Part shown: positions 39,900 to 48,539 of the stretch, piece after piece
Numbering within the stretch: position 1 is the first letter of the stretch
How the letters are laid out: every line of letters starts with the position of its first letter
Source: Serratia sp. FDAARGOS_506
Lineage (GTDB): Bacteria; Pseudomonadota; Gammaproteobacteria; Enterobacterales; Enterobacteriaceae
Direction: 5' to 3'
NCBI RefSeq assembly: GCF_003812745.1
Contig: NZ_CP033831.1
Coordinates: forward strand, 3,720,001 to 3,784,000
Length of the DNA stretch: 64,000 bases
The notes under the pieces: generated by a model
What the model was told of the DNA's origin: nothing
Databases searched by the model: none
What the model saw: the letters and a program-made list of their open reading frames with translations, nothing else
Translations under genes and position numbers: made by a program

Positions 39900-40644
39900 T
39901 AAAAGCTACTATAAAGGTGCATGTGAGCTCATTTCTGGCGAAGGGAGGATCTATACTGAGTTTAATGGCGATGTTGCAACAAGACAAATAACTATAATAA
40001 ATGATTTGTATTATTCATCCTCATCTTTGGAAGATTGGCACGAAGATATAGGTTTTTTACTTTATGATGGTAAGAAAAGTGAGCTTGATCTTTCTGAGTC
40101 AAAGTTGATAACTAGTCTTGAATTTGAAAGTGAATGGGATAAAGCAATCACCACTGATGTTTTGAATGACTATGTCAGTTTTAGTTATGGTGATGCATCT
40201 ATTCCTTTGTCAAAATCTAAAATGATCATTCATATTGTGAATAATAAGGGTAAGTGGGGAAAAGGCTTTGTTGTTCCTCTTTCAAAACGATATCCAGCAG
40301 TAAAGGAAGAATATTTAAAGTGGTTCTCTGAAAAAAAGGATTTTTTTCTCGGGAATGTACAATTCATCTGTGTGAACGAAAATGAGCGGATATATGTTGC
40401 AAATATGTTGGCTCAGGATGGGCTAAAGAAAAGTAAAGATGATAATGCTCAGTATGTTTCATATGAAGCACTTAAAGAATGCCTAAGTTTGGTTTCTGAT
40501 TATGCATTAAAAGAAAGGCTTAGTATACAATTGCCTATGATTGGTGCAGGATTGGGAGGTGGTGATTGGGATGCTATTTTTTCCCTAATCAAAGAGCGCT
40601 TAGCAAGAAAGAAAATAAAATGCAACATCGTTAAATTAGGTTGA
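39877..40644 (+). CDS. Macro-domain protein, probable immunity to the Rhs toxin
   Basis: A 255-residue protein. The N-terminal 110 or so residues are unrecognised. The C-terminal half looks like a TARG1/ALC1-type macro domain: MIIHIVNNKGKWGKGFVVPL, KRYPAVKEEY, a LGNVQFICV strand, VANMLAQ, YVSYEALKECL and the phosphate loop PMIGAGLGGGDW. Macro domains bind or hydrolyse ADP-ribose, which fits a partner that reverses or blocks the upstream ADP-ribosyltransferase. A GTG at 39877 (or 39889) starts it inside the rhs 3' end, in another frame, so translation is coupled. The gene is AT-rich like the toxin tip. Whether it is catalytic cannot be read: no clear equivalent of the TARG1 Lys is evident. Confidence 0.82.
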   Translation: MEKVVEIDKSYYKGACELISGEGRIYTEFNGDVATRQITIINDLYYSSSSLEDWHEDIGFLLYDGKKSELDLSESKLITSLEFESEWDKAITTDVLNDYVSFSYGDASIPLSKSKMIIHIVNNKGKWGKGFVVPLSKRYPAVKEEYLKWFSEKKDFFLGNVQFICVNENERIYVANMLAQDGLKKSKDDNAQYVSYEALKECLSLVSDYALKERLSIQLPMIGAGLGGGDWDAIFSLIKERLARKKIKCNIVKLG

Positions 40645-40655
40645 ATGAGAGTGAC

Positions 40656-41186
40656 ATGAACTTCTATACTTTCAGTAGCTTTACATTTGGCGATAACTTG
40701 ATTTGTTTTCCCGATCCGAAATCAAGATTGTCCAGCTTTTTTATTTGGAATGAAGGTGATGGTAATTTCCTATCCTACTCACTGCCAAAAGGGAAAATGC
40801 CAAGCGTTTTGAGTAGTGACACTTTTAATTTGCATGACTATTTTCCTGCCAGTCTCGGAATTCAAATTTTTTCCAAAAGAGCTAAGGCTGTATTTGAACG
40901 TAAGGTTTCTTCTGAAATGTCATTCTATGAGTGCGCGGTAGAAAACGTAACTGAAACGATGTTTCTGTGTAAAGTGAATAATTATTTTTCAATTATTGAT
41001 GAGGAAGCCTCGACGTTCAGAGAACTTGAGGATGGAAGCAAGCTCATTGATGTGCCTGCTTACAAGTGTGACAGGGAGTTCTTTATTGCTAGGGATAGCA
41101 TCTATTGTGAAAGAATAATTGTCTCTCAGCAGTTTGTTGACCTATGTAATGAAGAACAGCTAAACATAGGCTTTGAGCGTTGCTAA
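40656..41186 (+). CDS. Second immunity-like protein, DUF1629/Imm11-Imm43-like
   Basis: A 176-residue AT-rich gene right after the macro-domain gene (11 bp). The C-terminal pattern DSIYCERIIVSQQFVDLCNE resembles the end of DUF1629/Imm11- or Imm43-type immunity proteins, where a conserved SExF-like segment occurs; this is recalled and weak. The ATG at 40656 follows GAGAG; an overlapping TTG at 40641 is possible. It could be a second immunity to the same toxin or one kept from a previous Rhs tip. Confidence 0.6.
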   Translation: MNFYTFSSFTFGDNLICFPDPKSRLSSFFIWNEGDGNFLSYSLPKGKMPSVLSSDTFNLHDYFPASLGIQIFSKRAKAVFERKVSSEMSFYECAVENVTETMFLCKVNNYFSIIDEEASTFRELEDGSKLIDVPAYKCDREFFIARDSIYCERIIVSQQFVDLCNEEQLNIGFERC

Positions 41187-41229
41187 TTGACGTTCCCAAA
41201 AGATGCTCACTATCTTCTTACCCCCAAAA

Positions 41230-42126
41230 CTAAATACCCAATGTGCCATTAATCAGGGTGCGACAGTGCCCGCCGATCCAGGGTTCGCCGTCAATAAAGC
41301 GCACGCTCACGCGGCCATCTCGATTCAGTTGGGTGCCCTGGCGCACCTGGTAGCCCTGTGCGGTCTGGCCGCCGTCGGGAAAGCGGTTAGCCTTCAATAA
41401 GCGCGCCAGGCAGGCGTTGGCGCTGCCGGTCACCGGATCTTCAATCAAGGCGCCGCATTCCACCATAAACGCGCGCATTTCGTAATCGGCCGGTTCGGTT
41501 GCGGAGCAGGCGCCATAGATCACCACGCCATCCACATCACACGCCGTTTGCAGCTGTTTAATCGTGGCCTGATCCGGCGTTACCGCCAGGCAGGATTGTG
41601 CATCAGGCAGGCGCACCATCAGCCAGCGGATGCCCATCTCGGCAATCACCGGCGGGGTGCCTGTTGCAATCACAGCGGGCCGTAAAGCGGCCATCAGCCG
41701 TTCTGTTTCCTCAGCCGCCATTGGGCGGAACTCAACGTCGGGCGCGGCGAACGCCAATGTGCCTTCCGGCTGGATATTGACCGCCACCAGGCCGACGCCG
41801 CATTCCTGCATCACCGTCCCAGGCCGTTTGGGTGCCAATCCGGCTTCCAGCAGGGCGTGGGCGGTGCCCAGCGTCGGGTGGCCGGCGAAGGGCAGCTCTT
41901 TTTCGGTGGTGAAAATGCGCACTTTATAATCCGCCGCCGGGTGCGTCGGTTTAAGCACAAAGGTGGTTTCCGAAAGATTGGTCCAACGGGCCAATGCCAG
42001 CATTTGCGCGGTGCTCAGCCCCTCGGCCTCCAGCACCACCGCCACGGGGTTGCCCTGCAGCGGCGTGCGGGTAAACACGTCCACCTGTTTGTAGGCGCGG
42101 GGTGTCACATCATCACTTCTGAGCAT
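41230..42126 (-). CDS. PhzF-family isomerase/epimerase-like protein
   Basis: A 298-residue PhzF-fold protein with GNPVAVV, catalytic-type Glu53 in NLSETTFV, PFAGHPTLGTAH and EDPVTGSANACL. Members without a phenazine cluster nearby have varied or unknown roles; none is nearby here. It is 54 bp downstream of the EamA gene on the same strand and could be co-transcribed with it. Confidence 0.88.
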   Translation of the reverse strand: MLRSDDVTPRAYKQVDVFTRTPLQGNPVAVVLEAEGLSTAQMLALARWTNLSETTFVLKPTHPAADYKVRIFTTEKELPFAGHPTLGTAHALLEAGLAPKRPGTVMQECGVGLVAVNIQPEGTLAFAAPDVEFRPMAAEETERLMAALRPAVIATGTPPVIAEMGIRWLMVRLPDAQSCLAVTPDQATIKQLQTACDVDGVVIYGACSATEPADYEMRAFMVECGALIEDPVTGSANACLARLLKANRFPDGGQTAQGYQVRQGTQLNRDGRVSVRFIDGEPWIGGHCRTLINGTLGI

Positions 42127-42180
42127 TGGCCATCATCCATTATCAACAAAACCTGATGATAACGATATTCGCCAATGGCT

Positions 42181-43098
42181 TCAAAGGGTTGAGTTTTGTT
42201 TTGAGATACCCGCCCGTCGCCATTTCAGCGTTGGCTTGGCGAACATCACCAGGTTGCCCAGCAGGATCAGGCACAGGCCCAGCACGGCGTTGAAGTGCCA
42301 CTGATAGCCTTCGTAGATCGTTGAGATGGTCAGCCCCACCAGCGGGAACAACAGGGTGCTGTAAGCCGCCGCGCCGGCGCCGATGCGGCCGAGCAGGCTG
42401 AAATAAGCGGCGAAGGCGATCACCGATCCGAAAATTGCCAGGTACAGCAGGGAGCCGATATAGCGGCTGCTGTATTCCATCTGGAACGAGGCGCCCTGCG
42501 CCAAGGCGATCAGCGCCATCAACAGCGCGCCGTAGGTCATGGCGTAGGTGTTGGTGGAAAAGATATCCAGCCCGCGGCGCTGATGGCGCGTGCTGATCAT
42601 GTTGCCCAGAGAGAAGCCGTAGGTGCCGAGCGCGCTCAGGCCGATGCCTTTGAGCAGCTCCGGCGCCATGCGGGTGGCGGCCAGATCTTGCCAAAACAGT
42701 GCCACGATGCCGGTCAACCCCAGCAGCGCCGCCGGCAGCAGGTTGGGGCTGGGGCGCTGGCGGAAAAACAGCAGGCTGTTGAGGGCGTTGAACAGTACCG
42801 CCATCGAGAAGATCACCGATTCCAGCCCGCTGCTGATGTAGGCGGCCGCGTGGTAGAAGCAGAAGAAGTTGAAGCCGAACACGCAGCAGCCCTGCAGCAC
42901 GCAGAACATATGATCGCGCGGAGCGAGGCGGCGCAGGCGGCGCGTTAGCAGCAGCACGGCGAACATCACCGCGGCGGAAATGGCGAAGCGGTAAGCGATC
43001 GATACGGGAATGGCCACCGGCCCTTCCTGTTGCAGAGTGATCGCAATCCAGGTGGTGCCCCAAATCAGCACCACGGCGAGGTACAACAGCGCATTCAT
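42181..43098 (-). CDS. EamA-family DMT permease
   Basis: A 305-residue protein with ten predicted helices in two EamA repeats. It opens with LLYLAVVLIWGTTWIAI, the common DMT start. The ATG at 43098 follows CGGAG; upstream in-frame extension lies over the divergent promoter. It is probably a metabolite or amino acid exporter, and probably controlled by the divergent AraC gene 181 bp away. Confidence 0.87.
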   Translation of the reverse strand: MNALLYLAVVLIWGTTWIAITLQQEGPVAIPVSIAYRFAISAAVMFAVLLLTRRLRRLAPRDHMFCVLQGCCVFGFNFFCFYHAAAYISSGLESVIFSMAVLFNALNSLLFFRQRPSPNLLPAALLGLTGIVALFWQDLAATRMAPELLKGIGLSALGTYGFSLGNMISTRHQRRGLDIFSTNTYAMTYGALLMALIALAQGASFQMEYSSRYIGSLLYLAIFGSVIAFAAYFSLLGRIGAGAAAYSTLLFPLVGLTISTIYEGYQWHFNAVLGLCLILLGNLVMFAKPTLKWRRAGISKQNSTL

Positions 43099-43279
43099 TC
43101 TATTTGTTACTCCGAAAAAACCGATGGCGCAGTATCCGCTTTGGCGCGCTTTGGCGCTTGCAGCGCTTTGCGCCCAGTTGCATATTCTTGCGCTTTTTTT
43201 GCCAAAAGCGCAGGGCGGCGGCTGGTATGCGGCGGCGCCACTCTTTACACTGTCGGCATGTCGAACAACGGGGCCGGCG

Positions 43280-44149
43280 ATGTCCAACTATCAGGCGTTT
43301 GAAACACTGCGTGAACATAAGGCGCGGCTGCACGGCAGCGTGCTACTGGGCACCGGCGTGGAGCTGGCCGCCTGGTCCAACTGCAACGATCGCGTCACGC
43401 AGGAAAGCGCCGACCACCATACCCTGAGCCTGTACGTCGCCGACGGCTATGAGTGCTATCAGCAGGTGCCGGGCGGCTGGCGTAACGGCGGCGGGCCGGA
43501 TCGGTTCTGCATCATGCCGCGCCAATATGCCTCCACCTGGGACGTGCGCAGCGATCTGTCGTTCGTGCACCTGTATTGCACCGACGGGCATCTGCGGCAG
43601 CTGGCGGAGCAGACCTGGGGTCGCAGCCCGGCGGCGATCAACGTAGAGCCGCGCAGCTTCGGCGAAGATCCGCAGATCACGCTGCTGTATCGCCAGTTTT
43701 TGCTCAACTGCGACTGGCGGGACAGCGCCAATCTGCTGGCGCTCAGCAGCGCGTCTAACCTGCTGATGTCGCATCTGATCCAGCGTTACAGTCAGCTGCA
43801 GTGGAAACTGCCGCAGGCGCGCGGCGGCCTGGCGCCTGCGGTGGCCAGGCGGGTGCGGGACTATATCGAAAACCACCTCGATCGGCCTTTGCTGTTGGCG
43901 GATCTGGCGGCGCAGGCCGGGTTGAGCGAATACCATTTCGCCCGCATGTTCAAGCACGCCACCGGGCTGGCGCCGCACCAGTTTGTGATGCGCGCCCGGC
44001 TGCAACGCGCGGAACGGCTGCTGCGACACAGCCAACAGCCGATCACCGAGATCGCGCTGGCGTGCGGCTTCAGCTCCGCCAGCCATTTCAGCAACCGCTT
44101 CAAGGCGGCCTATGGATTTGCTCCGCTGCAGGTGCGGCAGGGGCGCTAA
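43280..44149 (+). CDS. AraC-family transcriptional regulator
   Basis: A 289-residue regulator with a cupin-like N-terminal sensing domain and two C-terminal HTH motifs (PLLLADLAAQAGLSEYHFARMFK and ITEIALACGFSSASHFSNRF, about residues 195-285). The ATG at 43280 follows GGCCGGCG and gives the usual length. It is divergent from the EamA gene and 17 bp upstream of the VOC gene, with which it may be co-transcribed. Confidence 0.87.
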   Translation: MSNYQAFETLREHKARLHGSVLLGTGVELAAWSNCNDRVTQESADHHTLSLYVADGYECYQQVPGGWRNGGGPDRFCIMPRQYASTWDVRSDLSFVHLYCTDGHLRQLAEQTWGRSPAAINVEPRSFGEDPQITLLYRQFLLNCDWRDSANLLALSSASNLLMSHLIQRYSQLQWKLPQARGGLAPAVARRVRDYIENHLDRPLLLADLAAQAGLSEYHFARMFKHATGLAPHQFVMRARLQRAERLLRHSQQPITEIALACGFSSASHFSNRFKAAYGFAPLQVRQGR

Positions 44150-44166
44150 CCGGAAGGGAGAGCGGC

Positions 44167-44601
44167 ATGGGTCAACAATTTGCCGGGCTGGGCGTGTTGT
44201 TTGTCGCCGGATTCGGGCCCGTCACGCGTGAGAGCGACGAGAGCAAGGCGTTTTATGTCGAGGCGCTGGGGCTGCCGCTCAAACCGATGCCAGGCAACGA
44301 AACCTATCTGCTGTCGGAGCAAGGCGCGCTCGACGGCGTGAAGCATTTCGCCCTGTGGCCGCTGGCGCAGGCGGCGCAGTCCTGCTTTGGCGACGATCGC
44401 TGGCCGGCGGATCTCGCGGTGCCGCAGGCGTGGATCGAGTTCGACGTGGCCGACATGGCGGCCGCCACCCAGGGGCTGGTCGATCGCGGTTATCGGCTGT
44501 TGGTCGCCAACCGCGAAGAGCCGTGGGGGCAGAGCGTTACCCGTTTGCTCAGCCCGGAAGGGTTGCTGGTCGGCGTCACCTATACGCCCTGGCTGCGGTA
44601 A
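44167..44601 (+). CDS. VOC/glyoxalase-fold protein
   Basis: A 144-residue vicinal-oxygen-chelate protein: ESDESKAFYVEALGLPL, QAWIEFDVADMAAATQGLVDRGY and a PEGLLVGVTYTPWL end typical of this fold. It is a putative dioxygenase or resistance protein with unknown substrate. The ATG at 44167 lies after AAGGGAGAG, 17 bp after the AraC stop. Confidence 0.8.
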   Translation: MGQQFAGLGVLFVAGFGPVTRESDESKAFYVEALGLPLKPMPGNETYLLSEQGALDGVKHFALWPLAQAAQSCFGDDRWPADLAVPQAWIEFDVADMAAATQGLVDRGYRLLVANREEPWGQSVTRLLSPEGLLVGVTYTPWLR

Positions 44602-44911
44602 ACGCCACGCCGTTCGCCGCCGCCTGCCGGCGGTGGGCGGCTTAAGAACAAATACGCATTAGCTTAAAGCGGTCTGCGCTATAGACCCATCAAATCCCCG
44701 AGTGGTTTCCTTTCCTGGAAGCAGAAATTCCGTTCATTGCGTAAAAACCAATGGCCAGAACGCGCTATTACCATGCCATTTTACGGCGATTTTTCCCCGT
44801 CTTTTTTTGCCGCCAGGTGCCTGATAGGAATAGAGATTATTCTTATATTTCTGCCAATCGTTAAGAAATAATAATGATTATCGTTTTCAACCACGGAAAG
44901 GAGAAGGAACG
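44602..44911 (+). promoter_or_regulatory. Upstream region of the MoaF-like operon
   Basis: A 310-bp gene-free stretch that is AT-rich in its second half. It carries the Fur box at 44869-44883 and a GGAAAGGAG ribosome site before the ATG at 44912. Nothing else was recognised in it. Confidence 0.55.
44869..44883 (+). promoter_or_regulatory. Predicted Fur box
   Basis: TAATAATGATTATCG matches the 7-1-7 Fur consensus TGATAATNATTATCA at all but two of fourteen defined positions. It lies 29 bp upstream of the MoaF-like ATG, where bound Fur would block transcription or early elongation. Regulation by iron is inferred. Confidence 0.65.
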
Positions 44912-45364
44912 ATGAAAACAGTGAAGCGAACGGGCATCGCGCTGGCGATAGCCCTGACTTTCCCCCTGGCATTGCCCGCCGCTACGGCGGCGCAACCCTC
45001 CCTGACTAACAGTAAGGTGGCAACGATGACGGAAAAACACGGGCAGTTCATTGCGGTCGGTAAAGTGGTGCAGGTGACCTTCGGCGATTTCGCCTTCAAG
45101 CTGGATTTTACCGATGACAAGACCATGACCTTCACCGGCATCGGCGAGGCGTCGCAGGGCATCACCGACACCGTGCAATACACCGCAGTGGAGATTCGGC
45201 CGAAGGTCTATATGGTCTATTGGCACGAACCTCAGTCCGGCGACAACGTGACGCATATCGAGGACTTTGAGCGCGGCGAGGTGTACACCAACATCGCCGC
45301 CAAGGACGGCAGCTTCACCCATCTGAAAGGGCAGCTGAAAATCGTAGGTCACTCAGGAAAATAA
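44912..45364 (+). CDS. Exported MoaF-related small protein
   Basis: A 150-residue precursor with a clear Sec signal (ending PAATAAQ, near residue 27). The mature part resembles the MoaF-type calycin fold: VTFGDFAFKLDFTDDKTMTFTG and VYMVYWHEPQSGDNVTHIEDFE. A role in molybdenum cofactor synthesis is unlikely given export; these proteins have no firm function. It is nine bases upstream of the SnoaL-like gene and behind a predicted Fur box. Confidence 0.75.
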   Translation: MKTVKRTGIALAIALTFPLALPAATAAQPSLTNSKVATMTEKHGQFIAVGKVVQVTFGDFAFKLDFTDDKTMTFTGIGEASQGITDTVQYTAVEIRPKVYMVYWHEPQSGDNVTHIEDFERGEVYTNIAAKDGSFTHLKGQLKIVGHSGK

Positions 45365-45373
45365 GGAGCAGTT

Positions 45374-45865
45374 ATGAAAAAGGCATTGATCACCTGTGCG
45401 ATCGTCGGCGGCTTGCTGGCGAGTTACCCGGCGCTGTCAACGGATCAGGCGGCGTCTTACAAATCGGCCGGCAAAGGCGGTTATCATCATGCCCAGCAGA
45501 AGCTGAAGGTGGTGGAAGATCTGTACGCGGGCTTTTTCAACCGCCACGACATCGGCGTGGCGCAGAGGCTGATTGTGGAAAACTACAAGCAGCATAACCC
45601 GTTCGTCGGCGACGGCATCAAGCCGTTCCTGGATTTCTTCAGCCAGACCTTTAAGGACAATCCGCAGTACAGTGCCAAAATATACCGCAGCGCGGTCAAC
45701 GGCGATCTGGTCTATGTTCACGTCAAATACCAAAATAACCCGCAGGATCGCGGCACCGCCAGCGTGGATATTTATCGGGTGAACGATCAGGGGAAAATCA
45801 CCGAGCATTGGGACGTCAATCAGGATGTGCCGGAAAAATCGGCCAACGACAATACCATGTTCTGA
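45374..45865 (+). CDS. Exported SnoaL/NTF2-fold protein
   Basis: A 163-residue precursor with a signal peptide (about residues 1-22) and a SnoaL-like fold: LKVVEDLYAGFFNRHD, NYKQHNPFVGDGIKPFLDFF and ITEHWDVNQDVPE. The family includes polyketide cyclases and many uncharacterised proteins. It is co-transcribed with the MoaF-like gene, so it should share the predicted iron control. Confidence 0.8.
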   Translation: MKKALITCAIVGGLLASYPALSTDQAASYKSAGKGGYHHAQQKLKVVEDLYAGFFNRHDIGVAQRLIVENYKQHNPFVGDGIKPFLDFFSQTFKDNPQYSAKIYRSAVNGDLVYVHVKYQNNPQDRGTASVDIYRVNDQGKITEHWDVNQDVPEKSANDNTMF

Positions 45866-45872
45866 TCCGCAA

Positions 45873-45890
45873 GGGCCGCTGCGGCGGCCC
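45873..45890 (+). terminator. GC-rich hairpin after the SnoaL-like gene
   Basis: Perfect GGGCCGC-TGCG-GCGGCCC stem eight bases after the stop. No T tract follows, so it may be a weak or Rho-assisted terminator. Confidence 0.45.
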
Positions 45891-46036
45891 TCAACACGCC
45901 CGCAACACTTTATTTACTTACATAAATATTAAATGACCGCCGCGTCGAGTAGGCTACGGCCGCCTTTGGCAGTGGTGGCACGGTTGATGGGCGTCATTGT
46001 CCCACCACTGCTTGAGGCGTTTCCCCGCATTTCCCG

Positions 46037-47236
46037 TTATCCCGCGCGTTGACTCTCCACTTTTTTGAACTGATGGCGCAGCTGCAGCGCATTGCAAAGC
46101 ACCAACACCGCCGTCACGGCGAATACCCAACGGAACCCCATCATCGCCGAAATGCCCGAGCCCAGCAGTGGGCCGACGACGTTGCCCAGGTACATAAAGG
46201 ATTGGTTGTAGCCGAAGATGCGCCCGGTCACCTGATCAGAGGAATACTTCAGCAGCAGCGCCTGCACCGCCGGCATCAGCGCGCCGTCGGCAAAGCCGAG
46301 CAGGAAGCGCAGAATGCCCAGCTGCAATGGCGTATTGACCCAGGCCATCACGGCGAACAGGCCGGTGGTGAACAGCAGCGCGGCGATCAGGATGCGTGCG
46401 GTGCCGATGCGATCGCCGAGCCGCCCGAGGCGCGGTGCCGAGATCAGCGCCGCAATGCCGGGCACGGCGGCGATCATGCCGCTGACAAAGGCGATATTGC
46501 TGACGTCGCCCGACAGCTCGCGGATGAACAGCGTCAGGATCGGGCTGATGGACGAGTTGGCCAGCTGGATCATCAGGGTACAAACGAACAGGGTGACGAT
46601 CAGCGTCGGATAGGGCAGCGAACGGAATACCGCCTTGCCGCTCAGCTGATCCGCTTTTTTCACCGTGATGCGCCGCTCTTTAATCAGGAACAGCGTCACC
46701 AGGAAGCTGACGAACATCAGCCCGGCGGTGACGAAAAACACCACTCGCAGCCCCAGATGATCGGCCATCAGCCCGCCCAAGAGCGGCCCGGCGATCACGC
46801 CGGAGATCTGCCCGGTAGAGAGCGTACCCAGCGCCCAACCGCTTTTATCGCGCGGCGCCTGCGAGGCGACCAGCGCCATGGCGTTGGGAATATAGCCGGA
46901 CGTCAGCCCCATCAGGGCGCGCAGCGCGAACAGCTGCCAGACGTTGGTGGCCAGCCCCTGCAGCGCGATGACGATCGCCATGCCCAGTGAGGCGCGCAGC
47001 AGCATCAGCTTGCGGCCTTTGCGGTCGGCCAGGCTGCCCCACAGCGGCGACACCACCGCCGAGACCAAAAAGGTGCCACTGAACACCAGACCGGACCACA
47101 GGCTGAGGGATTGGTGATCGCTGATGCCGAGCTGTTCGACGTACAGCGGCAGAAAAGGGAGGATTTGGCTCATCGCCAGCCCGGTGAAGAAACACCCGAG
47201 CCAGACCGAGATCAGATTAACTTTCCACGCTTCCAT
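46037..47236 (-). CDS. mdtG: Multidrug efflux MFS transporter MdtG
   Basis: A 399-residue 12-TM DHA1 pump that resembles MdtG of E. coli (about 408 residues, from memory) throughout, including the start [20 protein letters not shown] and [16 protein letters not shown], the MFS motif A. MdtG overproduction gives fosfomycin and deoxycholate tolerance in E. coli. It is divergent from a MarR gene 234 bp away, which may control it. Confidence 0.88.
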   Translation of the reverse strand: MEAWKVNLISVWLGCFFTGLAMSQILPFLPLYVEQLGISDHQSLSLWSGLVFSGTFLVSAVVSPLWGSLADRKGRKLMLLRASLGMAIVIALQGLATNVWQLFALRALMGLTSGYIPNAMALVASQAPRDKSGWALGTLSTGQISGVIAGPLLGGLMADHLGLRVVFFVTAGLMFVSFLVTLFLIKERRITVKKADQLSGKAVFRSLPYPTLIVTLFVCTLMIQLANSSISPILTLFIRELSGDVSNIAFVSGMIAAVPGIAALISAPRLGRLGDRIGTARILIAALLFTTGLFAVMAWVNTPLQLGILRFLLGFADGALMPAVQALLLKYSSDQVTGRIFGYNQSFMYLGNVVGPLLGSGISAMMGFRWVFAVTAVLVLCNALQLRHQFKKVESQRAG

Positions 47237-47359
47237 CGGCTTACCGTACCACGTTGAATAAGGAGGGATTTATTAAGCAAAATAATAATAACACTGCAAA
47301 TTAATTGGCGAGGGGCAAATGCGTGAGCAAACGTAACCCTGCCGACGCAGTGTCTTTTT

Positions 47360-47375
47360 GCTATATATTAATAGC
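47360..47375. promoter_or_regulatory. AT-rich inverted repeat in the mdtG/MarR gap
   Basis: GCTAT-ATATTA-ATAGC is an imperfect palindrome of the size bound by MarR-family dimers, lying between the divergent mdtG and MarR genes. It is a candidate operator only. Confidence 0.35.
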
Positions 47376-47470
47376 TATATTATCATAGGTAACTGGGTTA
47401 AGCCAGAGCGGCGCGGAGACCGCGCGATCCGGCGGTGTGAAAGCAGGGATAAACTGAACGCTATCGATTA

Positions 47471-47926
47471 ATGCCAATGAAAAAAGATCATCCTGAAGAC
47501 GTGACGCTGCTGCGCACGCAGTTAATGTCGCTGGTGCGCCGTTTGCGGCGCGAATCGCGCAGCGACGAAAAATCCTGGGCCCAGCTGATGCTGTTGGGGG
47601 CTATCGATCGCCACGGCGGCGAGGCGACGCCGTCGCTGCTGGCGGAGTCGGAGCGCATGCGCTCCTCTAACCTGGCGGCCGCGTTGCGTGAGCTGGAGGC
47701 CGATGGTTTGCTGGTGCGCACGCCGGACGCCGAAGACAAACGCCGGGTGCGGGTGCGCCTGACCCCCTCCGGGCTTGGCCTGCTGCAGCAAAGCCGCAGC
47801 CGGCGCGAGGCGTGGCTGCTGGCGGCGATGGAGAGCTGTTTAACGGAGCGGGAGCAGGCGCTGTTGATTGAGGCGGGGGCCTTGATGGCGCGGCTGGCGG
47901 CGGCGCCGTCAACGGAAACGGAATAA
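47471..47926 (+). CDS. MarR-family transcriptional regulator
   Basis: A 151-residue winged-helix protein: SWAQLMLLGAIDRHGGEATPS, MRSSNLAAALRELEADGLLVR and EDKRRVRVRLTPSG, which is the wing. The start could be the ATG at 47471 or that at 47477; no strong ribosome site was seen for either. The divergent neighbour mdtG is the likely target. Confidence 0.83.
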   Translation: MPMKKDHPEDVTLLRTQLMSLVRRLRRESRSDEKSWAQLMLLGAIDRHGGEATPSLLAESERMRSSNLAAALRELEADGLLVRTPDAEDKRRVRVRLTPSGLGLLQQSRSRREAWLLAAMESCLTEREQALLIEAGALMARLAAAPSTETE

Positions 47927-47963
47927 TCGGCGGGGCGACCGGTGCGCCGCCCCTGCGGCGAGA

Positions 47964-48245
47964 TTACGGCATCGGCCAATCGGTCGGCATGGTGCTAACT
48001 ACGTCCACGTAGCGATCCCAGGCCGATGACCAGAATTGGGTGAAGGCTTCCAGGGTGAGGTGAATGCCCATCAGGCCCATCACGAACCAGCAGGCGGTAA
48101 ACAGGCCCAGGCTGCTGAACATGAACGCCATGCCGTTGCGGCTGGTTTTACGGCAAACGACGTTTAACTGGCTGGCGAAGAACATCATCACGGCGCTCAG
48201 TAACTCCCAGCGCATCATGACTAAACCGGTGGCAATGGTACTCAT
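47964..48245 (-). CDS. yjcB: YjcB-family small membrane protein
   Basis: A 93-residue protein with two or three hydrophobic helices. It matches E. coli YjcB, as I recall it, in length and in the start (TTGVVLLRWQLLSAVMMF there, ATGLVMMRWELLSAVMMF here), in ACWFVMGLMGI and in the C-terminal WPM. Function unknown. A perfect CRP site lies about 80 bp upstream of its start. The ATG at 48245 has AGGATCGAG upstream. Confidence 0.85.
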   Translation of the reverse strand: MSTIATGLVMMRWELLSAVMMFFASQLNVVCRKTSRNGMAFMFSSLGLFTACWFVMGLMGIHLTLEAFTQFWSSAWDRYVDVVSTMPTDWPMP

Positions 48246-48322
48246 CGAACTCGATCCTATGTAACAAAAAGCCGCATTCGGCAGGGCGCCGACAGGGAAA
48301 TGCGGGGGAATAACGGGAATAG

Positions 48323-48338
48323 TGTGATTTAGATCACA
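48323..48338. promoter_or_regulatory. Perfect-consensus CRP site
   Basis: TGTGA-TTTAGA-TCACA matches both CRP half-sites exactly. It is 78 bp upstream of yjcB (minus strand) and about 200 bp upstream of the PBP2 paralogue (plus strand), so yjcB is the likelier target. The remaining gap (48246-48539) holds nothing else recognisable. Confidence 0.7.
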
Positions 48339-48539
48339 TTGTAGCATTGGGGCGAACGGCGGCTCAATGGGGAGCGCGGTGAAAAAAACGCCGACGGTAA
48401 CATTCCAATATGCTGAAACAGTTATGCCATTTCATTAGCAACCTTTTCATGGGGCGGTGCGCCCGATAACGCTATGCTTGCCGGCTTTTCAGTTCCCTGA
48501 TTTTGCGGGGAAATGTGACGCAAAAGGTATCGGCACCGC

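Noticed and set aside
39877-40644. DarT/DarG-type toxin-antitoxin as an alternative reading of the macro-domain gene
   Set aside because: The ADP-ribosyltransferase is fused to a PAAR-Rhs carrier behind an EagR gene, which points to type VI delivery rather than an intracellular toxin-antitoxin pair.
44912-45364. MoaF-like gene as part of molybdenum cofactor supply for the hydroxylases
   Set aside because: It is exported, 20 kb away and behind a Fur box, so resemblance to MoaF is structural only.
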